Shown here: in pieces, positions 1 through 8,376 of the stretch | Numbering within the stretch: position 1 is the first letter of the stretch | Layout: each line of letters opens with the position of its first letter | Assembly (NCBI RefSeq): GCF_016803135.1 | Contig: NZ_JAEVFE010000010.1 | Span: 1 to 64,000, forward strand | From: Altererythrobacter sp. C41 | GTDB lineage: Bacteria > Pseudomonadota > Alphaproteobacteria > Sphingomonadales > Sphingomonadaceae | Direction of reading: 5' to 3' | Length of the DNA stretch: 64,000 bases | Notes under the pieces: generated by a model | Database searches by the model: none | Told to the model about the DNA's origin: nothing | Seen by the model: only the letters and a program-made list of their open reading frames with translations | Translations under genes and position numbers: made by a program

Positions 1-128
1 AAAATGCCTTCCGAACTGTCCGACGGCGTCGACGGCGTCTTGTGACGCCAAAACTCGCCCGTCACCTCGTTAAACAACAACAGGTCGGTGAAAGTCCCGC
101 CTACATCCACTCCAAGACGATATGTCAT
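1..128 (-). CDS. Hydantoinase/oxoprolinase subunit A, N-terminal part (runs off the left edge)
   Basis: Only the first 42 residues are in the window. They carry the HyuA N-terminal signature GVDVGGTFTDLLLF (residues 6-19), the actin-like ATP-binding strand of the hydantoinase A/5-oxoprolinase/acetophenone carboxylase family. The ATG at 128-126 lies 10 bp below the stop of the HMG-CoA lyase-like gene, so it is the distal visible gene of the minus-strand catabolic operon. Family members use ATP to open cyclic amides (hydantoins, oxoproline) or to carboxylate ketones; the actual substrate here is unknown. A HyuB partner would be expected just beyond the edge. The family assignment is confident; function inside the pathway is inference. 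Confidence 0.8.
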   Translation of the reverse strand, partial: MTYRLGVDVGGTFTDLLLFNEVTGEFWRHKTPSTPSDSSEGI

Positions 129-138
129 GGTTTCGTCC

Positions 139-1047
139 TTATGCCTTCGTGTTCGGAAATGGGCCGGCGCGACTGACAACGGCAGGCAACGGCCCATCCA
201 TCTCACCCGCCAGCCAGTGCGCAGCCTCGATCGTGCGCTCGAGATCGTATCCGGTCGCGATACCGGAGCGACCGAGCATGTAGAGGAGGTCTTCTGTCGC
301 GATGTTGCCGGTGGCGCTGGGCGCGAAGGGACATCCCCCGATTCCGCCGAGTGAGGCGTCGAGCGTCGTCGCACCCGCTTCCACCGCGGCCCACGCGTTG
401 GCGATGCCGGTGTTGCGCGTGTTGTGGAGATGGACACGAACCGGCAGCGGCGTGACGGCCGCGCAAACCGCTGCGACCAGCGCGTGAACCTGCGCGGGCA
501 CGGCCACGCCGATGGTGTCGGCTAGCGCGATCTCGATCGGATCGGCCGCCGCGATCCGCGTGGCGATCGCCACCACGTGCTCGGGATCGACCTCCCCTTC
601 GAAGGGACAGCCGAACGCGGCGCCGATCGTGACCTGTGCGGCCCGCCCCGCCGCGCGTGCGAAGCGGACGACGTCGGCCGCCATCTCGGCGGACTCGAGC
701 GAAGTCTGCCCTTGGTTGCGCCCGGCGAAGCTATCGGTCGCGACGCAGACCGCACCGATTTCCTTCACCGAAGTGGCGAGCGCACGCAGCGCTCCCTTCT
801 TATTCATGACGAGGCCAATCGTCGTGACTTCATCGGGGACCTGCAGCCCTTCGATCACCGCCTCGGCATCCGCCATTTGAGGCACCCGGTCGGCGCGCAC
901 GAAGCTCGCGACCTCGATGCGTCGCGCACCAGCCGCAATCATGCGCTGAATCAGCTCGATCTTCTGCGCTGTGGTGAAGGGCTGCTTCTCGTTCTGCAGT
1001 CCGTCACGCGGCGCAACCTCGACGATCTCGACGCTTCCAACCGTCAC
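139..1047 (-). CDS. Hydroxymethylglutaryl-CoA lyase-like enzyme
   Basis: 302 aa TIM-barrel aldolase of the HMG-CoA lyase family. Visible are the N-terminal VEVAPRDGLQNE motif (metal/acid residues), the HLHNTRNTG motif with metal-binding histidines, and the C-terminal GGIGGCPFAPSATGN loop with the catalytic cysteine. The reading frame is open further upstream, but homology starts at the GTG at 1047, whose GTGA overlaps the stop codon of the isochorismatase-like gene, so that start is chosen. The family cleaves 3-hydroxy-3-methylglutaryl-CoA or related 3-hydroxyacyl-CoAs to acetyl-CoA plus an oxoacid. In this operon it may cleave a CoA-activated ring-cleavage product, or serve leucine-type catabolism; no CoA ligase or transferase is visible nearby. 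Confidence 0.85.
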   Translation of the reverse strand: MTVGSVEIVEVAPRDGLQNEKQPFTTAQKIELIQRMIAAGARRIEVASFVRADRVPQMADAEAVIEGLQVPDEVTTIGLVMNKKGALRALATSVKEIGAVCVATDSFAGRNQGQTSLESAEMAADVVRFARAAGRAAQVTIGAAFGCPFEGEVDPEHVVAIATRIAAADPIEIALADTIGVAVPAQVHALVAAVCAAVTPLPVRVHLHNTRNTGIANAWAAVEAGATTLDASLGGIGGCPFAPSATGNIATEDLLYMLGRSGIATGYDLERTIEAAHWLAGEMDGPLPAVVSRAGPFPNTKA

Positions 1048-1679
1048 GTTCGTGGGCCCAGAGTGGAAAGGAACTCGACCACCTCCGTCTCGTTCACCAC
1101 GTCGGCATACTTCGCCTCCATGTCGAACAGGTTCGCGCGGTGGGGCCCGGGATGGCGGTCGCCGCAGGCGTCGGCGATCACGGCGGTACGGAAACCATGC
1201 GACATCGCATCCACGCACGTCGCCCGCACACAGCCGCTGGTGGAAACGCCCGTCAGCAGCACGCTGTCGATGCCCAGCGCCGTGAGCGTAGAGGCAAGCG
1301 ACGTGCCGAAGAAGGCGCTGGGATACTGCTTCGAGATGACCAGTTCCTCGGAACGCGGTTCCAGCCCCTTTGCCCAGTCGCCCATCGGTTCGCCCTGGAG
1401 GAAGTAGCGCAGCGGCTTCGATTTCTCGAAGAACCGCCCGCCGTCGATGGCCGAAGGATGGTAGACGACATTGGTGAGGATGACCGGAACACCGGCGGCA
1501 CTCGCCGCCTCCCGCACGCGAAGCGCCGATTCCAGCGAAGCACTGGAGCCCATGTAAAGATCGCACTCAGGATCGTAATATGCACGGACGAGATCGATCA
1601 GGATCAACGCCGGGCGAGCGCCGAAGCCGACCCGCCGGCCGAAGGCACGCTTGTAGTTCTCGGTGAGATCGTCACTCAT
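1044..1679 (-). CDS. Isochorismatase-fold amidohydrolase (N-carbamoylsarcosine/maleamate amidase-like)
   Basis: 211 aa cysteine hydrolase. The family's Asp-Lys-Cys triad is visible as D29 (ALILIDLVRAYYD), K117 (VISKQYPSAFFGT) and C150 (GVSTSGCVRATC, with the cis-peptide region before it). The TSGCVRAT form and the overall length are typical of N-carbamoylsarcosine amidohydrolases and of maleamate amidases such as NicF rather than of true isochorismatases. The ATG at 1679 overlaps the LeuD-like stop (ATGA). With a maleate isomerase-like protein, a flavin hydroxylase and HyuA in the same operon, release of ammonia from a maleamate- or carbamoyl-type intermediate is the likely role; the substrate is inferred. 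Confidence 0.85.
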   Translation of the reverse strand: MSDDLTENYKRAFGRRVGFGARPALILIDLVRAYYDPECDLYMGSSASLESALRVREAASAAGVPVILTNVVYHPSAIDGGRFFEKSKPLRYFLQGEPMGDWAKGLEPRSEELVISKQYPSAFFGTSLASTLTALGIDSVLLTGVSTSGCVRATCVDAMSHGFRTAVIADACGDRHPGPHRANLFDMEAKYADVVNETEVVEFLSTLGPRT

Positions 1680-2281
1680 GCGTCGGCTCCGTACAACCAG
1701 GGTTGAACTTGGCGCTGCTGCGCCTCGAAGACCGCGATGCGCGCGCCTTCGTGTTCCATGATCAGGTCGATGTCGTCCCAGCCCTTGAGCAGCCGTTCGC
1801 GGTGGCTCGGGGCGATGTCGAACGGTATGCTTTCCCCGTCGGCACCGATCGTCTGCGCTTCGAGGTCGATCTCGAGCGGGCTCTCCAGGATGGCAAGCCG
1901 TTCGACGACTGCGCGCGGCTGCACGATCGCGAGCACGCCATTTCGCAGGCAGTTGGCGGCAAAGATCTCTCCGAAGCTCTCCGCGATCACACACCGGATA
2001 CCGAATCCCGTAAGCGCCCACACCGCCTGCTCGCGGCTCGACCCGCTGCCGAAATCGGCGCCCGCCAGCATGATCTGCGCGCCCGCGTGGCGCGGATCGT
2101 CAAATGGATTGCCGTCGATTGCGCCTCCATCGGGATCGATCCGCCGATCGTGAAAGAAATAGCGACCCATGTCGCCACGCTGCATCAGCAGCAGGAATCG
2201 GGCTGGAAAGATGACGTCGGTGTCTACGCGATCTTCGAGGAACGGCAGGGCATGCGAGCGCAAGCGGCAGAAGGGGGTCAC
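1676..2281 (-). CDS. LeuD-like small subunit of an aconitase-family (de)hydratase
   Basis: 201 aa swivel-domain subunit. The diagnostic loop [17 protein letters not shown] is present, followed by [17 protein letters not shown], as in 3-isopropylmalate dehydratase small subunits. The frame continues upstream without stops, but homology begins at the GTG at 2281, which overlaps the LeuC-like stop as GTGA. It must pair with the adjacent LeuC-like subunit. Placement in a catabolic operon, without leuA or leuB, argues against leucine synthesis and for hydration of a substituted maleate (compare maleate hydratase, citraconase and 2,3-dimethylmaleate hydratase DmdB). The exact substrate is inference. 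Confidence 0.88.
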   Translation of the reverse strand: MTPFCRLRSHALPFLEDRVDTDVIFPARFLLLMQRGDMGRYFFHDRRIDPDGGAIDGNPFDDPRHAGAQIMLAGADFGSGSSREQAVWALTGFGIRCVIAESFGEIFAANCLRNGVLAIVQPRAVVERLAILESPLEIDLEAQTIGADGESIPFDIAPSHRERLLKGWDDIDLIMEHEGARIAVFEAQQRQVQPWLYGADA

Positions 2282-3684
2282 GACGCCATCTCCCGCACGT
2301 CGACGAGATGGCCGGCGATTGCGGCCGCAGCGGCCATCGCAGGGCTCATCAGATGCGTTCGGCCACCTCGTCCCTGCCGGCCTTCGAAGTTGCGGTTGGA
2401 GGTTGAGGCACAGCGCTCGCCTGCTTCGAGCCGATCCGCGTTCATCGCGACGCACATCGAACATCCCGAATGGCGCCATTCGAAGCCGGCATCGAGGAAG
2501 ATGCGGTCCAGCCCCTCCGCTTCGGCCTGGCGTTTGACCCCGGTAGACCCGGGCACGACGATGGCACGGACGCGAGAAGAGACCCGACGTCCTTGTGCGA
2601 CGTCCGCCGCCGCGCGCAAGTCCTCGATCCGACCGTTGGTGCACGAGCCGATGAAGGCGCGGTCGATCACGATGTCCTGCAGCGCCATGCCAGCGGCAAG
2701 ACCCATGTAGTCGAGGGCGCGCCGCCGCCGCTCCGCTTCGCCCCGGTCCGGCGCGTCGTCCGGATGAGGCACGCGCCCTTCGATCGACAGCGCGTCCTGG
2801 GGACTCGTGCCCCATGTCACCTGCGGCGCGAGGCCTTCGACATCCAGCTCGATCGTGCGGTCGTATGATGCGTCGCCGTCGCTCGGCAGCGTGCGCCAGT
2901 AATCGAGCGCATGCTCCCACATCTTGCCGCGAGGCGCATGGGGTCGTCCTTCCAGCCATGCGAACGTCGTCTCGTCCGGCGCGATCATTCCGACGCGGGC
3001 GCCGGCTTCGATCGACATGTTGCAAAGCGTCATACGCGCAGCCATCGTCATCGCGTCGACCGCCCTGCCCCGATATTCGATAGCATGGCCCGTCGCGAAG
3101 CCTGTGCCATGACGACCGATCAGTGCGAGCGCATAATCTTTCGCCCCGACCCATTGGCCGGGGCGTCCTTCCAGCCGGACTTCCAGCGTCTTCGCGCGCT
3201 GCTGGACCAGGCACTGCGTCGCGACCACCGTTGCGCAATCGCTCGCGCCGATGCCGAACGCCAGCGCACCGAACGCGCCGTGAGTCGAGGTATGGCTATC
3301 TCCGCAGGCAAGCGTGATCCCGGGCAATGTGAAGCCCCGTTCGGGCCCGATAACATGGACGATGCCCTGCCGCGCGTCGTCCAGATCGATGTGAGCGATG
3401 CCGAAATCCCGGGCATTGACTTTCAGTGCCTCGACCTGTGCCGCGGCGAGGCCGTCGGCGATGGGCGCGGAACGATCGGTGGTGGGCACGCCATGGTCGG
3501 GAACGGCCAGATGCGTTTCCGTACGACGGGCGACGCGCCCTGCTTCGCGGAGCCCGACGAACGACTGGTGCGTGCTGGTTTCCTGCAGGAGATGCCGGTC
3601 GACGTAAAGCAGCGCCGAACCGTCGCCGTAATCGCGAACGACGTGGGTGTCCCACAGCTTCCGATAGAGGGTTCGCCCGCTCAT
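2278..3684 (-). CDS. LeuC-like large subunit of an aconitase-family (de)hydratase
   Basis: 468 aa, the normal length of 3-isopropylmalate dehydratase large subunits. The three [4Fe-4S] ligands are visible as C348 in GSCTNGR and C408/C411 in HSGCSMC; an active-site [12 protein letters not shown] motif is at about 128-139. The ATG at 3684 overlaps the dehydrogenase stop (ATGA), and the gene is translationally coupled to the LeuD-like gene. It would add water across the double bond of a maleate-type diacid, or isomerise a hydroxy-diacid. Because a PEP mutase/isocitrate lyase-family enzyme is co-controlled, a methylmalate or dimethylmalate intermediate is plausible. Family certain, substrate unknown. 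Confidence 0.9.
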   Translation of the reverse strand: MSGRTLYRKLWDTHVVRDYGDGSALLYVDRHLLQETSTHQSFVGLREAGRVARRTETHLAVPDHGVPTTDRSAPIADGLAAAQVEALKVNARDFGIAHIDLDDARQGIVHVIGPERGFTLPGITLACGDSHTSTHGAFGALAFGIGASDCATVVATQCLVQQRAKTLEVRLEGRPGQWVGAKDYALALIGRHGTGFATGHAIEYRGRAVDAMTMAARMTLCNMSIEAGARVGMIAPDETTFAWLEGRPHAPRGKMWEHALDYWRTLPSDGDASYDRTIELDVEGLAPQVTWGTSPQDALSIEGRVPHPDDAPDRGEAERRRRALDYMGLAAGMALQDIVIDRAFIGSCTNGRIEDLRAAADVAQGRRVSSRVRAIVVPGSTGVKRQAEAEGLDRIFLDAGFEWRHSGCSMCVAMNADRLEAGERCASTSNRNFEGRQGRGGRTHLMSPAMAAAAAIAGHLVDVREMAS

Positions 3685-4706
3685 CGTGCACCGCCGACGT
3701 CGATGATGAAGCGCCCGATGTCCTTTGCCCCCTCGCCCGCCAACTGGGCGAAGGCATCTGCGACCCGTTCGAGGGGGAACCGGCCGCTGATCGTCGATCG
3801 CAGGCTAAGCTTGCCGCTGGCGATCAGGTCCAGCGCCTGGGCCTGATGATGGCCGGCACGCACCCCGACAATCCGCAACTCGCGATCGACGACGTCCCAG
3901 CTCGTCAGCGGCAGTTGTCCCCCGCCGGTCAACGCGACGATGCCGCCGGGCGCCGCGATCGCGAACGCCTGCGCGATGCCCCAGTCGGAGGCAGTCGTCT
4001 CGATGATTGCCGGGAATCCGCCCGGGCGGCTGGCATGGGCGCGCTCGGTCAAGTCCTCGCCGTGCTGTGCGATGGAAAGAACCGCGGCACCCAATCCTTC
4101 CGCGAGCTCGCACCGCCGTCCGGTTCCGCCCAGCGCGGTGACGGCCAGGCCGAGCGCTGTCGCAGTGGCGATCGCGCCCAAGCCCATCGCGCCTACGCCG
4201 ATCACCGCCACGGTATCGCCCTCGCGCAATCCCATCTGCTCGTAGGCGTTGAGCGCATCGACGACGCCGGCCAGCATCGCGGCATCGTCGAACGTCACGG
4301 CGTCGGGCAGCACCGCGAGCTTTCGCGCGGACACGAGCGTGTATTCCTCGCAGCACGTCTGACGGACCAGCTTCGCGAAGTTCGGATCGAGGCACAGATT
4401 GGTGCGCCCCTGGCTACAGTTCGCACAGTCACCGCAATGGTCGAGCGCCAACGCAGCCACCCGGTCGCCGGGCTGATACCCCTCGACGCCCGGCCCACAT
4501 TCCTCGACCACGCCGGAGAAGTCGGCGCCGATCCCCACCGGATAGGCCGAGACGTAGCGGCCGTGCCGGTTAAGGTACGTGCCGACGTCAGTCCCGTAGG
4601 GCGCATAGCTCATGACGCGCACGAGCACCTCTCCCCGTGCCGGTCGCGGCACGGGGGCATCGACGACCCGCAGGTCACCGGGGCCGAAGAGGCGCGCGGC
4701 GCGCAT
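3681..4706 (-). CDS. Zinc-type alcohol dehydrogenase (MDR) lacking catalytic-zinc ligands
   Basis: 341 aa medium-chain dehydrogenase/reductase. The structural zinc lobe is complete: C91, C94, C97 and C105 in [17 protein letters not shown]. The Rossmann motif GVGAMGLGA follows at about 169-177. The catalytic-zinc site looks degenerate: the usual Cys before Gly-Thr-Asp is Tyr (Y37 in APYGTD), and the usual Gly-His-Glu is GAD at 60-62. It may therefore be a zinc-independent oxidoreductase or reductase, not a classical alcohol dehydrogenase. The ATG at 4706 shares one base with the cupin stop (TGATG). Presumed NAD(P)-dependent step in the island's pathway. Confidence 0.85.
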   Translation of the reverse strand: MRAARLFGPGDLRVVDAPVPRPARGEVLVRVMSYAPYGTDVGTYLNRHGRYVSAYPVGIGADFSGVVEECGPGVEGYQPGDRVAALALDHCGDCANCSQGRTNLCLDPNFAKLVRQTCCEEYTLVSARKLAVLPDAVTFDDAAMLAGVVDALNAYEQMGLREGDTVAVIGVGAMGLGAIATATALGLAVTALGGTGRRCELAEGLGAAVLSIAQHGEDLTERAHASRPGGFPAIIETTASDWGIAQAFAIAAPGGIVALTGGGQLPLTSWDVVDRELRIVGVRAGHHQAQALDLIASGKLSLRSTISGRFPLERVADAFAQLAGEGAKDIGRFIIDVGGAR

Positions 4707-5461
4707 CAGGCGACAGGCTCCGGCGCGAAGAGCCAGAGAATGAAGCGGCAGCCGTTCTCGCTCGAGAGCGCGCCGAAAACCTCCGTTCCCGCCGGTCCCG
4801 CGCTATAATCGCCGACTTCGAACTCGGCCTTCTCGCCCTTCAGATTGCCTTCGAGCACACAAGCTTCCCAGGCCGCCAGACGAACCGAGCCCCAGGTGGT
4901 CCAGCCCGCAGGGATCTCCACCATGACCGTCCGCGCCCCCGTGCGTTCATCCGCCGAGAGCGGTCGGATACGCCATTCGGCCGGGAACGCGGCATCGCTG
5001 CGCCATTCGACGTCCTCGACCTTGAGGCTGTAGAGATGGCCGCGGCCGTCGTCGTAACTGGGGAGCGGGTACTCGTCGGGCTCCGCGGGATCGTGAACGA
5101 GCAAGAGGGCGAGCGGCCCGTCGCTGCGGATCAGCGCCGTGGCGCCTTCCTCGGCCCGTTCGTCATGGCCATGTACGATGTGCGCGGGACGGAAGAAATA
5201 GTCCCCCGCGCGCCAGTAGTGCGTGCCTCCGACCGTCACCGAGCCGGAGAGCATGAAAACTTCCTCGAAGGCGTGGTGATAGTGGGCGACCCCGCCCCCG
5301 TGCCAGCCGACGGGAATGTTCACCAGTGCGGTGACATACCCGGTCTCTTCGTCATACCCGAGGCGCTTGCGGGTGATACCGTGGGTACCGAGGGGCTCCC
5401 AGTCGATTTCCGAGGGACGAATGCGCGTGAGCGGTTCGGCGATCATCTGCGGCGCGGGCAT
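4706..5461 (-). CDS. Double-cupin protein (DUF4437-like)
   Basis: 251 aa with two cupin repeats. The first (about 40-120) has a metal-type cupin motif, AHYHHAFEEVFMLSG, with a distal His in PAHIVHGH. The second (about 150-245) has the fold pattern but no histidine cluster (region WTTWGSVRLAAWEACVLEG), so only the N-terminal domain is likely to bind metal. The frame is open upstream to 5917 but that portion is shadow sequence; the ATG at 5461 is 2 bp below the isomerase-like gene stop. It could be a ring-cleaving dioxygenase, an isomerase or an auxiliary protein. No ring-cleavage dioxygenase of another family is visible, so this is the best candidate for that step, but that is inference. Confidence 0.75.
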   Translation of the reverse strand: MPAPQMIAEPLTRIRPSEIDWEPLGTHGITRKRLGYDEETGYVTALVNIPVGWHGGGVAHYHHAFEEVFMLSGSVTVGGTHYWRAGDYFFRPAHIVHGHDERAEEGATALIRSDGPLALLLVHDPAEPDEYPLPSYDDGRGHLYSLKVEDVEWRSDAAFPAEWRIRPLSADERTGARTVMVEIPAGWTTWGSVRLAAWEACVLEGNLKGEKAEFEVGDYSAGPAGTEVFGALSSENGCRFILWLFAPEPVA

Positions 5462-5463
5462 CG

Positions 5464-6240
5464 TCAGAACTCGCTCATCAGACGGCCGAAGCCGTGCACG
5501 CGCTCGGTGATCCCGTTGGCGCGGAGCGCATGCCAGTAGGTGGCCGTGTTGATCGCGATCACGGGCTTGCCGAGCCAGAGTTCGGCGGCGGCGGCCGCGC
5601 GCATGGCCGAGATATTCGTGCCGCACTGGATGATCGCGTCGACGTCGTCGCCATCGAGCGCCTTGAACGTGTCGATGATCCGCCGCTCCGTGACCTCCGC
5701 GATCGAAGTCCACGATGGGCACTGCAGCGGAATGTCGCGCACGGTCTCGTATCCATGGTCGGACAGGAAGTTGCGGACTTCGGCATTGGCGGTCGGGTAA
5801 TAGGGGGAGAAAAAGGCGACCTTCTTGATCCCGCCATAGGCAGCGAGCGCAGCCGCCGTCGCTTCGGAACCGGTAGACACGCCGAGACCCGAGACCTGCT
5901 CCACATTCTCGCGCCACTTCACCGCGCCCTCAGCGCCGCCGAAGAAGGTCACCGCCGACATGCCCATGACGAGGTAGTTCGGCTTGCAGGTGAGCACGCC
6001 CTTCACCGCCTCGATCGTATTGTCGCTGATCTCCCAGGCGCCCGCCATGAAAGTCTCGTTCGAAACGGCCTTCGTGTCGTTGACCACGATGCGGCTGTAA
6101 TGGTTGGTCACCCCGTGAACGCGCAGATCGTCGAAATCGGGCTGCACCACCGTGTTGGTGGAAGGTCCAAGCACGCCGAACTTCATCCGGTAGCCGAGCT
6201 GATCGGCATTACGGGGGGTGGCACCGCCAGGTTCCGTCAT
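5464..6240 (-). CDS. Asp/Glu racemase-superfamily enzyme (maleate isomerase/arylmalonate decarboxylase-like)
   Basis: 258 aa. The N-terminal GVLGPSTNTVVQPDF motif (22-36) is typical of maleate cis-trans isomerases and arylmalonate decarboxylases. The second catalytic Cys is present as C206 in IIQCGTN. The first one, expected in an A-C-T-S-type loop, is replaced: the aligned segment reads VMGMSAVTFFGG, with M94/S95. Maleate isomerases and racemases need two cysteines, while arylmalonate decarboxylase works with only the C-terminal one, so a decarboxylase or another lyase is possible. The ATG at 6240 overlaps the monooxygenase stop (ATGA). Substrate unknown. Confidence 0.82.
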   Translation of the reverse strand: MTEPGGATPRNADQLGYRMKFGVLGPSTNTVVQPDFDDLRVHGVTNHYSRIVVNDTKAVSNETFMAGAWEISDNTIEAVKGVLTCKPNYLVMGMSAVTFFGGAEGAVKWRENVEQVSGLGVSTGSEATAAALAAYGGIKKVAFFSPYYPTANAEVRNFLSDHGYETVRDIPLQCPSWTSIAEVTERRIIDTFKALDGDDVDAIIQCGTNISAMRAAAAAELWLGKPVIAINTATYWHALRANGITERVHGFGRLMSEF

Positions 6241-7430
6241 TGGACTTTCTCCGCATCTTCGAGGCTTTCGAACATGGCCTGGCGCAGAAGGTACTGACGC
6301 CGCCGTACGGGGTCGGCATGGATGGCGGCCATGCGATCCAGGCGGCTCCGATGGGATTCACCGGGGCCCTGCTCGATGAACGCCTTGTTCGCGATCGTCT
6401 GTGCCTGGATGAATTCGCGGGTGGCATGGCGCCGCTGGCGATCGAACAGATCGATCAACGAGGCATCGCCGCCCTTGCGCAGGATCTTCCAGAGCTTGTC
6501 GGCGAGGTTCCACGCATCGTGAATGCCGCTGTTCATCCCGAACCCGCCCAGCGGGTTGTTGAGGTGCGCCGCGTCGCCGATCAGCATGACGCGGCCGCGC
6601 GCGAAGCTTTCCGCCACACGCTGGTGCACGCGGTAGATCGTCCGGTGCGACGTCTCGACGTGATGACCGGGAACGATGCGCTCGAACACCTCGGCTGCGC
6701 GGGTATCGGACGTGAGGAGCTCATCGCTGTCGTCGACGTCGGCGGGGACGAGGATTCGCCAGAGCGCCGGGACGCGCAGCAGAACCAGCCACTCGTCCGG
6801 GTCGGAGATGTAGTTGACATGCGCCAGATCGGTGATGACCGTCTCGATGGGAAACGATGTCGACAGGCTCAGAAACTTCTCGTCGTAGGTAAATCCGTCG
6901 AACCCGACCCCGATCTGTTTGCGAACCGTCGAGTGCGCGCCGTCGGCCCCGATCAGGAACTTGGTCCGCAATTGGCGGCGCTCGCCGCCGGTTTCCACGG
7001 TCACGGTCACGCCATCGGCATCCTGCTCTACGGCGACCACGCGCGTGTTGAACTGGACGTCGGCATTGGGCATGTCCGGCAACCGCTCGGTGAGCAGCGT
7101 GGACATATGGTGCTGTTCGCACTGAAGACGGAAGGGGAAGCGGGTGCGATCGGCGAGTTCGACCAGATCGAACTCCAGATACTCTCCGGTGCGCCGGTCG
7201 CGCATCTGGTAGACGGATGCCTTCAGACCCCGTTCGATAAGCGGCTGGGCCGCGTCGATCTCATCCAGCATTTCGAGCGTGGCGGCGTGGAACGTCGAAG
7301 CGCGCAGGTCGTGGGCGCAAGTCGCCTCGGCCTCGCAGACGATCACGTCGATTCCCATCGCCGCCAACCGCGCGGCGCCCACCGAACCGACCGGCCCTGC
7401 CCCGGCGACAATTACTTCCGTCTCTTGCAC
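6237..7430 (-). CDS. FAD-dependent aromatic/heterocycle hydroxylase (PHBH family)
   Basis: 397 aa group A flavoprotein monooxygenase. The dinucleotide motif is VAGAGPVG (G10, G12, G15), the DG motif is GADGAHSTVR (161-170), and the GD motif MLIGDAAHLNNPLGG lies near 283. The gene starts with GTG at 7430 and is the first gene of the operon, reading away from the iclR gene. Members hydroxylate activated rings with NAD(P)H and O2; 6-hydroxynicotinate 3-monooxygenase, urate hydroxylase HpxO and hydroxyphenylpropionate hydroxylases are of this type and size. As promoter-proximal gene it probably performs the first attack on the ring. The ring substrate is not deducible from sequence. Confidence 0.88.
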   Translation of the reverse strand: MQETEVIVAGAGPVGSVGAARLAAMGIDVIVCEAEATCAHDLRASTFHAATLEMLDEIDAAQPLIERGLKASVYQMRDRRTGEYLEFDLVELADRTRFPFRLQCEQHHMSTLLTERLPDMPNADVQFNTRVVAVEQDADGVTVTVETGGERRQLRTKFLIGADGAHSTVRKQIGVGFDGFTYDEKFLSLSTSFPIETVITDLAHVNYISDPDEWLVLLRVPALWRILVPADVDDSDELLTSDTRAAEVFERIVPGHHVETSHRTIYRVHQRVAESFARGRVMLIGDAAHLNNPLGGFGMNSGIHDAWNLADKLWKILRKGGDASLIDLFDRQRRHATREFIQAQTIANKAFIEQGPGESHRSRLDRMAAIHADPVRRRQYLLRQAMFESLEDAEKVQ

Positions 7431-7510
7431 TAACCACCCTCTTGCGATGCGACGAGTTCGCCAGTGGCATGCGGTCGTTGTTCGCTGGGTGCTACTGCGC
7501 GGTGGTCACT

Positions 7511-7527
7511 TGTTCGCCTGTCGAATA
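7511..7527. promoter_or_regulatory. Probable IclR operator, copy 1
   Basis: TGTTCGCCTGTCGAATA is an inverted repeat TGTTCG-N5-CGAATA with a single mismatch between the arms. It lies 81 bp above the monooxygenase start (7430) and 61 bp above the iclR start (7588), i.e. in the divergent promoter region. A nearly identical 17-mer at 9677-9693 occupies the next divergent promoter region, so the motif is unlikely to be chance. Binding by the adjacent IclR protein is inferred. Confidence 0.65.
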
Positions 7528-7587
7528 TAGCGGTTGTGCACCTACGCGGCACCCGCAGGTTCCGGTAGGAGCGGTATTGGAGGACCG

Positions 7588-8376
7588 ATGGATCAGGATA
7601 GGAGTATCCGGTCGATCTCGCGCGCACTGGCAATTCTGCGTGCGATCAACCGCACGGGGTCGCTGACCCTGACCGAGATCGCCCGCGCCGTAGACGTGCC
7701 CTACCCGACCGCGCTGCGTATCGTGCGCGCCCTGGTCGACGAAGGGGTCGTGGAGCGTGAGCCGGACCGGAAGCGGTACCGGCCGACCGCGCTCGTGCAG
7801 GGCCTCTCCTACGGCTTTCAGAATCACGACCAGCTCGTCGTTACCGCGCGGCCTCATATCGTCGCGCTCACTCAGGAGCTCTACTGGCCGATCAGCATCG
7901 TCACGCGCGTAGGCAATGCCATGGTGGTGCGCGATTCCACGAGCACCCAGACTCCGCTGACGTTCAACCATTACTACCCAGGCTGGCAGGTGCCGCTGAC
8001 CGTATCCGCATCAGGCCGCGTGTTTCTCGCCCATTCGGCGCCCGAAGTCCGCCGCGAGCTGATCGCCTATTACCAGGCCGACGGGACCAGCGCGGACATG
8101 GTGACGCTGAAGGCATTCGAAGAGCACGGTGAGGCCGAACGGATCGTGGCGCAAGGTTACGCCGCCGTGGCGCGTACGGGCTATTCGGCCAATCCCGGCA
8201 AGACCTCGTCCATCGCGGTTCCGCTCTTCATCGGCGATGAACTGTCGGGCACGTTGACGCTGGTCTTCTTCGCAGCTGCGATGGCGCTCGACGAAGCGAT
8301 CGAGCGTTTCGTGCCGCCATTGCAGGAGACCGCCAGACGGATTGGCGAGGATATGCTGAAAACGCAGGAACGCTGA
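7588..8376 (+). CDS. IclR-family transcriptional regulator
   Basis: 262 aa. An N-terminal winged helix (about 8-65, with SLTLTEIARAVDVPYPTALRIVRAL) is followed by the IclR effector domain (about 85-255, with the ending GTLTLVFFAAAM). The ATG at 7588 has a GGAGG ribosome-binding site 5 bp upstream; further in-frame starts upstream lack this. It is transcribed divergently from the catabolic operon and converges on the MFS gene, with only 3' ends meeting. The two TGTTCG-N5-CGAAYA sites in the flanking promoter regions are its likely operators; the inducer would be the pathway substrate or an intermediate. Confidence 0.93.
   Translation: MDQDRSIRSISRALAILRAINRTGSLTLTEIARAVDVPYPTALRIVRALVDEGVVEREPDRKRYRPTALVQGLSYGFQNHDQLVVTARPHIVALTQELYWPISIVTRVGNAMVVRDSTSTQTPLTFNHYYPGWQVPLTVSASGRVFLAHSAPEVRRELIAYYQADGTSADMVTLKAFEEHGEAERIVAQGYAAVARTGYSANPGKTSSIAVPLFIGDELSGTLTLVFFAAAMALDEAIERFVPPLQETARRIGEDMLKTQER

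Noticed and set aside
2278-3684. Leucine biosynthetic LeuC/LeuD
   Set aside because: Family match is clear, but the genes sit inside an IclR-linked catabolic operon without leuA or leuB, so a biosynthetic label was not used.
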